A stretch of DNA of 64,000 nucleotides from a marine gamma proteobacterium HTCC2080 (GTDB lineage: Bacteria > Pseudomonadota > Gammaproteobacteria > Pseudomonadales > Halieaceae). Numbering within the stretch: the first letter of the stretch is position 1; each line of letters starts with the position of its first letter. Shown piece by piece: positions 57,224 to 64,000 of this stretch. The stretch lies in assembly GCA_000169115.1 (NCBI GenBank), contig AAVV01000003.1, positions 124,001 to 188,000 of the forward strand, given 5' to 3'. The notes under the pieces are model-generated. The model was not told where the DNA came from. It worked only from the letters and a program-made list of their open reading frames with translations, and did no database searches. Position numbers and translations under genes: made by a program.

Positions 57224-58321
57224 ATGAAGTTCAGCATATCCCGTGAAGCTTTAATAAAACCCCTCAACTTGGTTGCAGGTGTGGTGGAAAGGCGCCAAAC
57301 CCTCCCTATTTTGAGCAATGTTTTACTCAACCTTGAAGGTACACAGCTGTCGCTTACGGGCACAGATTTAGAAGTTGAGCTGATTGGTCGGGTTGAAGTG
57401 GAAGCCGGAGGTGTCGATGGTGACATTACCGTCCCAGCTCGAAAACTGGTGGATATTTGTAAATCGCTCCCAGATAGTTCCCAAATAGAATTTAGTGTTG
57501 ACTCCGGAAAGGCTATGGTAAAGGCCGGCCGGGGGCGTTTTACGTTGTCTACCTTGCCTGCAACAGAGTTTCCATCGGTTGATGAAAGTGCTGGAGACCA
57601 AACATTAGAAGTTGCACAGTCAGTCGTTAAGCGCCTCATTGATCGAACGGCATTTGCAATGGCGCAGCAGGATGTTCGCTACTATTTAAACGGCATGTTG
57701 CTGGAATTAAAGGCGGGTAGGTTGCGCATGGTGGCTACTGATGGTCATCGCTTAGCACTATGCACAGCTAATGAGGCCGTGAGTACTGGTGATGCGGCCA
57801 TTATAATTCCGCGAAAAGGCGTGCTTGAACTGTCGAGGCTATTAGATACCGATGAATCTATTCGCTTAGTTATTGGAAGCAACCATATACGTGCTGCAAA
57901 TCAGCAATTTACCTTCACCTCTAAATTGGTTGATGGCAAGTTTCCCGAGTACGAGCGTGTTCTTCCCAAGTCCGCAGATAAAACGGTTATCGGTCAGCGT
58001 CTAGAGCTACGTCAGGCGTTTACCAGAACAGCCATTTTATCTAATGAAAAGTATCGCGGCGTCCGGTTGAAACTGAGTGCTGATACTTTGGATATTACGG
58101 CAAATAACCCTGAGCAGGAGCAAGCGGAAGAGGTGGTTGCTGTTGAATACCAGGGGGAGGAGCTCGAAGTTGGGTTCAATGTGAGTTATTTGCTTGATGT
58201 GCTTTCAGTGCTTGATGGCGACCAGATTCGTTTATCTTTGTCTGACTCAGCAAGTAGTGCCTTACTTGAGGAGGCTGATGAGGGTGACTCGCTTTATGTG
58301 GTTATGCCAATGCGACTCTAG
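57224..58321 (+). CDS. dnaN: DNA polymerase III beta sliding clamp
   Basis: A 365-residue clamp (E. coli 366), with three repeated clamp folds. It starts MKFSISREALIKPLNLVAGVVERRQTLPILSN and ends SLYVVMPMRL, both nearly universal. I chose the ATG at 57224; a TTG two codons upstream is in frame. It lies 51 nt after dnaA. Confidence 0.97.
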   Translation: MKFSISREALIKPLNLVAGVVERRQTLPILSNVLLNLEGTQLSLTGTDLEVELIGRVEVEAGGVDGDITVPARKLVDICKSLPDSSQIEFSVDSGKAMVKAGRGRFTLSTLPATEFPSVDESAGDQTLEVAQSVVKRLIDRTAFAMAQQDVRYYLNGMLLELKAGRLRMVATDGHRLALCTANEAVSTGDAAIIIPRKGVLELSRLLDTDESIRLVIGSNHIRAANQQFTFTSKLVDGKFPEYERVLPKSADKTVIGQRLELRQAFTRTAILSNEKYRGVRLKLSADTLDITANNPEQEQAEEVVAVEYQGEELEVGFNVSYLLDVLSVLDGDQIRLSLSDSASSALLEEADEGDSLYVVMPMRL

Positions 58322-58342
58322 GTTTTTGGTCTCAGCTAACGC

Positions 58343-59491
58343 TTGAGTGCCAGTACCGGTGTGAATAAATTGCATGATAACTTTAGGTTAGAGTCTGTCT
58401 ATATAGATGGTGTGCGCAATTTATCGGCACAAAGATTGGTTATGGGCTCTGAAATCAACCTTATTTCAGGTCCTAATGGCAGTGGCAAGTCGAGTATCGT
58501 TGAGGCCCTATCGATGTTATCGACGGGGCGCTCATTTCGGTCTTCATCGGTTCGTTCGGTAATACAGCATGGGCGGGACGATTGTATTGTTCAGGCTCAA
58601 GTGCGTTACCGCGGTTCGGTCCGATCCTTGGGGATCCGGCGATCTAAAACAGGGGAGCTAACGCTGCGGTTAGACGGCGAGCCCATGAGTTCTCTAGCGG
58701 AGTTCGCGGCTCAAGTGCCAACGATTATTATTGACCCTTCATCTACAGACACAATAACGGGTCCCCCCGACTCTAGACGGCGACTTATTGATGGAACTTT
58801 GTTCCACGTGGAACATGGGTTTCTGGATGTTTGGCGGCGATATCAACGGGTACTGAAGCAGCGAAATGCAATGCTCCGTCGTGGTATGATGCGGGGACAG
58901 GATCCATGGTTGCGGGAACTTTCTCGGGTTGGTTCAGACTTAACGAATTACCGTGTTGGTTTGGTGTCCCGGTTAGGGCCGGTTTTCAAAAGTATTTTAG
59001 CGGAGTTAAATTCTGCTTTAGCTGATACCGAGCTGGTTTTTAGGTTTGGCTGGGACGCAAGTCTCTCGTTAGAAGCGGGGTTAGCTCGAAGCACTGAATC
59101 GGATATTGCACAAGGATTTACACATGTTGGCCCTCATCGTGCAGATTTACGTTTGCAATGGCAGGGACGGTCAATGTCCGATGTGTTCTCGAGAGGGCAG
59201 TTAAAGTTGGCTGTTATCGCGCTTCGCCTAGCTCAAGGGCGAGTTCTGGCTGAGAGTGGTGGTGGAGCGCCGCTATACCTGGTGGATGATTTGACTGCTG
59301 AACTGGACGACCATCACGCTTTGCAGGTGTGCCGGATGTTGGAACAAACGAGCTCACAGGTGGTTTTGACTACAGTGAGTGAATTAGCACAGGAGCGACC
59401 ATGGATGCATGATGTCAGTTCTGTGTTCCACGTGGAACAAGGGTGCGTGTCGAAGGTGGCCAACGATGTTGACGGCACAGAAGCACCATAA
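58343..59491 (+). CDS. recF: DNA recombination and repair protein RecF
   Basis: A 382-residue SMC-like ATPase (E. coli 357) loading RecA at gaps with RecO and RecR. Walker A is SGPNGSGKSS, the signature motif FSRGQLKLAVIALRLAQG, and Walker B YLVDDLTAELD. The N-terminus is uncertain: TTG at 58343 (used here) or GTG at 58361, neither with a strong Shine-Dalgarno. Two perfect parS palindromes are embedded in the reading frame, each encoding Phe-His-Val-Glu (LFHVEH and VFHVEQ). Confidence 0.95.
   Translation: MSASTGVNKLHDNFRLESVYIDGVRNLSAQRLVMGSEINLISGPNGSGKSSIVEALSMLSTGRSFRSSSVRSVIQHGRDDCIVQAQVRYRGSVRSLGIRRSKTGELTLRLDGEPMSSLAEFAAQVPTIIIDPSSTDTITGPPDSRRRLIDGTLFHVEHGFLDVWRRYQRVLKQRNAMLRRGMMRGQDPWLRELSRVGSDLTNYRVGLVSRLGPVFKSILAELNSALADTELVFRFGWDASLSLEAGLARSTESDIAQGFTHVGPHRADLRLQWQGRSMSDVFSRGQLKLAVIALRLAQGRVLAESGGGAPLYLVDDLTAELDDHHALQVCRMLEQTSSQVVLTTVSELAQERPWMHDVSSVFHVEQGCVSKVANDVDGTEAP
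58800..58815. promoter_or_regulatory. parS: parS centromere site 1 (inside recF)
   Basis: TGTTCCACGTGGAACA is a perfect 16-bp palindrome equal to the Pseudomonas-type parS consensus bound by ParB. It sits mid-gene in recF. ParB is encoded at 46424-47341. Confidence 0.92.
59424..59439. promoter_or_regulatory. parS: parS centromere site 2 (3' end of recF)
   Basis: A second identical perfect copy, TGTTCCACGTGGAACA, 624 bp from the first and near the recF stop. Two identical 16-bp palindromes in one gene are not expected by chance. Confidence 0.92.
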
Positions 59492-59509
59492 AACGCGAAA
59501 ACGGAATAA

Positions 59510-61942
<2,433 letters not shown>

Positions 61943-62012
61943 AAAATATGCCCTGGGTAGATAGGCTCTACTCACCGCTGCAGGCTGAAAGGCGTCAAAA
62001 TCTTAGGGGTAG

Positions 62013-62750
62013 CTAAGGTTGGGCGCGACCGTAAACACCGACTTCGGATTGTATCCTTTCGGCGTAATGCTGAAGTTCAGGAAACTCTTGCCCTATTGCG
62101 GTCATCCAGGTGCTAGGCACATTGTCTAGCAGCCCGCTCAACATACTCGTTATTGAGAAATCAAACACCGAAAGTTTGTCTCCCACAATGTACCGAGAAT
62201 TCGTCAATACGTTAGCGAGTGCCTGAAGGTCTCGCCTGGCGAACTCTTTTTGCTGCTTTAAGCTGTGTCTACCTAAGCCCTGCAAGTCCAGGGTTTTACG
62301 CATTTGTCGTCGCGCCAAGGTGCTGATCAAATTGCGTATAACAGGTGGAAATGAACCAAAAAACCCTTCGTAGACATTAGGAAACCAGTCGTCGTCCAAC
62401 CATCGGCTCGCCACAACCAGCCAGTACAGGTGATCATCAACGAGGCGGGTAAATGCACATCCCATCCCATAGTCAGCCGGGCTAAGCCCCTTAAATAATC
62501 TTCCACCAGTGAGTTGATCAAGGTGCAAGTAAATAAGTTCAGAATCATCAATAACTTCATTATTGCTGATAATAAAGGGCAGCTTCTTTTTAGGACCTTT
62601 AGCTGGATTACTCTCTAAAACGACGTCAAAGGGAATATCAAGATGCACCAGCGCCATTTCCACCCGCAGACAAAAGGGGCTGACATTGCGCAGGCCGAAG
62701 GTGGGTGGAAAGGTAAATAAAGAAATAGCGGGTACTTCTGATGAACTCAT
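62013..62750 (-). CDS. glutathione S-transferase-like protein
   Basis: A 245-residue protein with a thioredoxin-like N-terminal domain (SLFTFPPTFGLRNVSPFCLRVEMALVHLDIPFDVV; KLPFIISNNEVIDDSELIYLHLD containing the typical cis-Pro and the ED/DS glutathione-contact motif) and an all-helical C-terminal domain. The arrangement recalls the Faxc/metaxin-like GST branch. I chose the ATG at 62750, with GAGG upstream; an ATG at 62795 is also in frame. No substrate can be named. It is convergent with gyrB. Confidence 0.75.
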   Translation of the reverse strand: MSSSEVPAISLFTFPPTFGLRNVSPFCLRVEMALVHLDIPFDVVLESNPAKGPKKKLPFIISNNEVIDDSELIYLHLDQLTGGRLFKGLSPADYGMGCAFTRLVDDHLYWLVVASRWLDDDWFPNVYEGFFGSFPPVIRNLISTLARRQMRKTLDLQGLGRHSLKQQKEFARRDLQALANVLTNSRYIVGDKLSVFDFSITSMLSGLLDNVPSTWMTAIGQEFPELQHYAERIQSEVGVYGRAQP

Positions 62751-62852
62751 AACTTTATGACCTCGCGCGAATTTGCCATTCCAAACAAGCACCATTAAAT
62801 ATAGAAAAAAGTCGAACCTTTTCTCTTTATTTCGGACCGACAGGAGGGTCGT

Positions 62853-64000
62853 TTATTTACCTCCCCCACCCAGCAGGGCGAAGTCGGCAATACCTGTAAA
62901 AGCGTTTCTAAGTGCTGCTAGCAGTTCGTGCCGGTTATCTCGGATCGCAGAGTCGTCGGCATTAACCATGACCTCTTCGAAGAAACTATCAACAGGAGCT
63001 TGTAGCGTTGCTAATTTCGACAGTGCAGCCGCGTAGTCCCCCGCTGATATGTTCTTTGCGACCCCAGCTTTTAACCCCTCTAAAGTTTCGTAAAGTTGCT
63101 TTTCAGCTGGCTGATCAAACAGGTTCGGCATGGGTGTCCCTGCTCGGGTTTCACCGGACTTGCTTAATATATTCGCGACGCGTTTATTAGCTGCAGCCAA
63201 TGCTATCGCGGCTTCTGTCCCGGCAAAAACGTTCAGGGCCGACACCCTTCGGTCGACCTCTGCTGGGCCAGTGATACCTGTGGCCAACACTGCTCTCAAC
63301 ACTTCAACGGCGATATTCTGATCATCGTACCAAGACCTAAACCGTTCCAAAGTGTATTCAGTGACTGCCGCGGCAGTATCGGAATCCAGGAGGTTTTCAG
63401 GATATTCTCGAACAGCTCGTTGGGCTAAATCTAAGAGGGTCAGCGGTGAATCTAGGTTGACTAGCAGTCGTATAACGGCCAGCGCCCCACGTCTTAAAGC
63501 AAAGGGGTCTTTAGATCCTGTAGGCGCTTGGCCGATACCAAAAATACCCACAAGGGTGTCTAAGCGATCGGCTAGAGCTACAGCCGAAGCTTCTGCACTG
63601 TTTGGCAGTTGATCTCCAGAAAAGCGCGGCCAGTAGTGTTCTTCAATTGCCGAAGCAACACTTTCTGATTCACCATCGTGATGAGCGTAGTGAGCGCCCG
63701 CTATTCCTTGAAGGTCTGGAAACTCTAATACTAAATCGGTTACCAAGTCGCATTTAGCCAGTGTGGCGGCCTTTTGGGTTACGCCAATATCCGCACCGAG
63801 CGCCTCAGCTATCCAGCTACTGAGGGCAACAATGCGTCGCGTCTTGTCTGCGACACTTCCCAGTTTTTGTTGGAAAACAATACCTTCAAGTCGTGAGCCT
63901 CGATCGGCTAGTGGTGTTGCTTTATCTGTTTCAAAGAAGAACGCAGCATCACTGAGTCTTGGTCGGATGACCCTTTCGTTGCCTGCGATTACAGAAGCAG
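62853..64000 (-). CDS. glyS: glycine-tRNA ligase beta subunit, 3' part
   Basis: The C-terminal 381 residues of GlyS; the reading frame stays open to the window edge, so the 5' part (about 300 residues) lies beyond 64000. TQKAATLAKCDLVTDLVLEFPDLQG, AGAHYAHHDGE, LADRLDTLVGIFGIGQAPTGSKDPFALRR and the C-terminal anticodon-binding region (VMVNADDSAIRDNRHELLAALRNAFTGIADFALL) match the bacterial alpha2beta2 glycyl-tRNA synthetase beta chain. A TTG at 63746 is internal and not the real start. Confidence 0.95.
   Translation of the reverse strand, partial: ASVIAGNERVIRPRLSDAAFFFETDKATPLADRGSRLEGIVFQQKLGSVADKTRRIVALSSWIAEALGADIGVTQKAATLAKCDLVTDLVLEFPDLQGIAGAHYAHHDGESESVASAIEEHYWPRFSGDQLPNSAEASAVALADRLDTLVGIFGIGQAPTGSKDPFALRRGALAVIRLLVNLDSPLTLLDLAQRAVREYPENLLDSDTAAAVTEYTLERFRSWYDDQNIAVEVLRAVLATGITGPAEVDRRVSALNVFAGTEAAIALAAANKRVANILSKSGETRAGTPMPNLFDQPAEKQLYETLEGLKAGVAKNISAGDYAAALSKLATLQAPVDSFFEEVMVNADDSAIRDNRHELLAALRNAFTGIADFALLGGGGK

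Overview
The window is a compact, gene-dense stretch of a gammaproteobacterial chromosome around the replication origin. Gene content and order (trmB-rpoH-ftsXEY, coaBC-algC-argB-slmA-pyrE-crc-rph-yicC-gmk-rpoZ-spoT-ridA-recG-ubiA, glmS-glmU-atp-parB-parA-rsmG-mnmG-mnmE-yidC-yidD-rnpA-rpmH / dnaA-dnaN-recF-gyrB) resemble Pseudomonas and marine Cellvibrionales-type bacteria such as the OM60/NOR5 group. That placement rests on remembered synteny and protein similarity, not on a search. I see no rRNA, tRNA, CRISPR array, insertion sequence or prophage.

Layout. 1-4185 (minus): 5' end of trmB, a DUF423 membrane protein, heat-shock sigma factor rpoH with a perfect CIRCE operator, and ftsYEX. 4276-8719: rsmD and coaD, then mutM, rpmG, rpmB and radC on the minus strand, then coaBC. 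8716-20390: a membrane-anchored AlgC-like protein, argB, slmA, a secreted coiled-coil protein, pyrE, a Crc-like protein, rph, yicC, gmk, rpoZ, spoT and ridA. 20380-35874: accessory and repair genes (an SDR, recG, ubiA, a COG3146 acyltransferase-like protein, yaaA, a TRAP transporter split over two strands, a hotdog thioesterase, uvrD, a two-SPOR-domain membrane protein, small unknowns, a methyltransferase preceded by a 10-bp tandem repeat). 36048-55187 (minus): glmS, glmU, the ATP synthase operon, parB/parA, rsmG, mnmG, mnmE, yidC, yidD, rnpA and rpmH. 55188-55738: probable oriC. 55739-61942 (plus): dnaA, dnaN, recF and gyrB. The end holds a glutathione-S-transferase-like gene and the 3' part of glyS, both minus.

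How it works together. Genes run outward from the rpmH/dnaA gap, as expected for an origin. The origin machinery is unusually complete in one view: consensus DnaA boxes, ParA and ParB with two perfect parS palindromes embedded in recF, and the nucleoid-occlusion factor SlmA with a perfect SlmA-type 12-bp site inside mnmG. Cell division is represented by FtsEX, FtsY, SlmA and the SPOR protein.

Most notable observations: (1) the AlgC-like protein at the canonical algC locus keeps the DxDxDR metal loop but has lost the catalytic phosphoserine and several other active-site residues, while carrying about 370 extra N-terminal residues with two membrane segments, so it may be a signalling pseudoenzyme; (2) a perfect CIRCE element directly upstream of rpoH, suggesting HrcA control of sigma-32; (3) paired parS sites inside recF; (4) an exact SlmA-site match in mnmG; (5) a 10-bp tandem repeat and hairpins in front of a methyltransferase gene.
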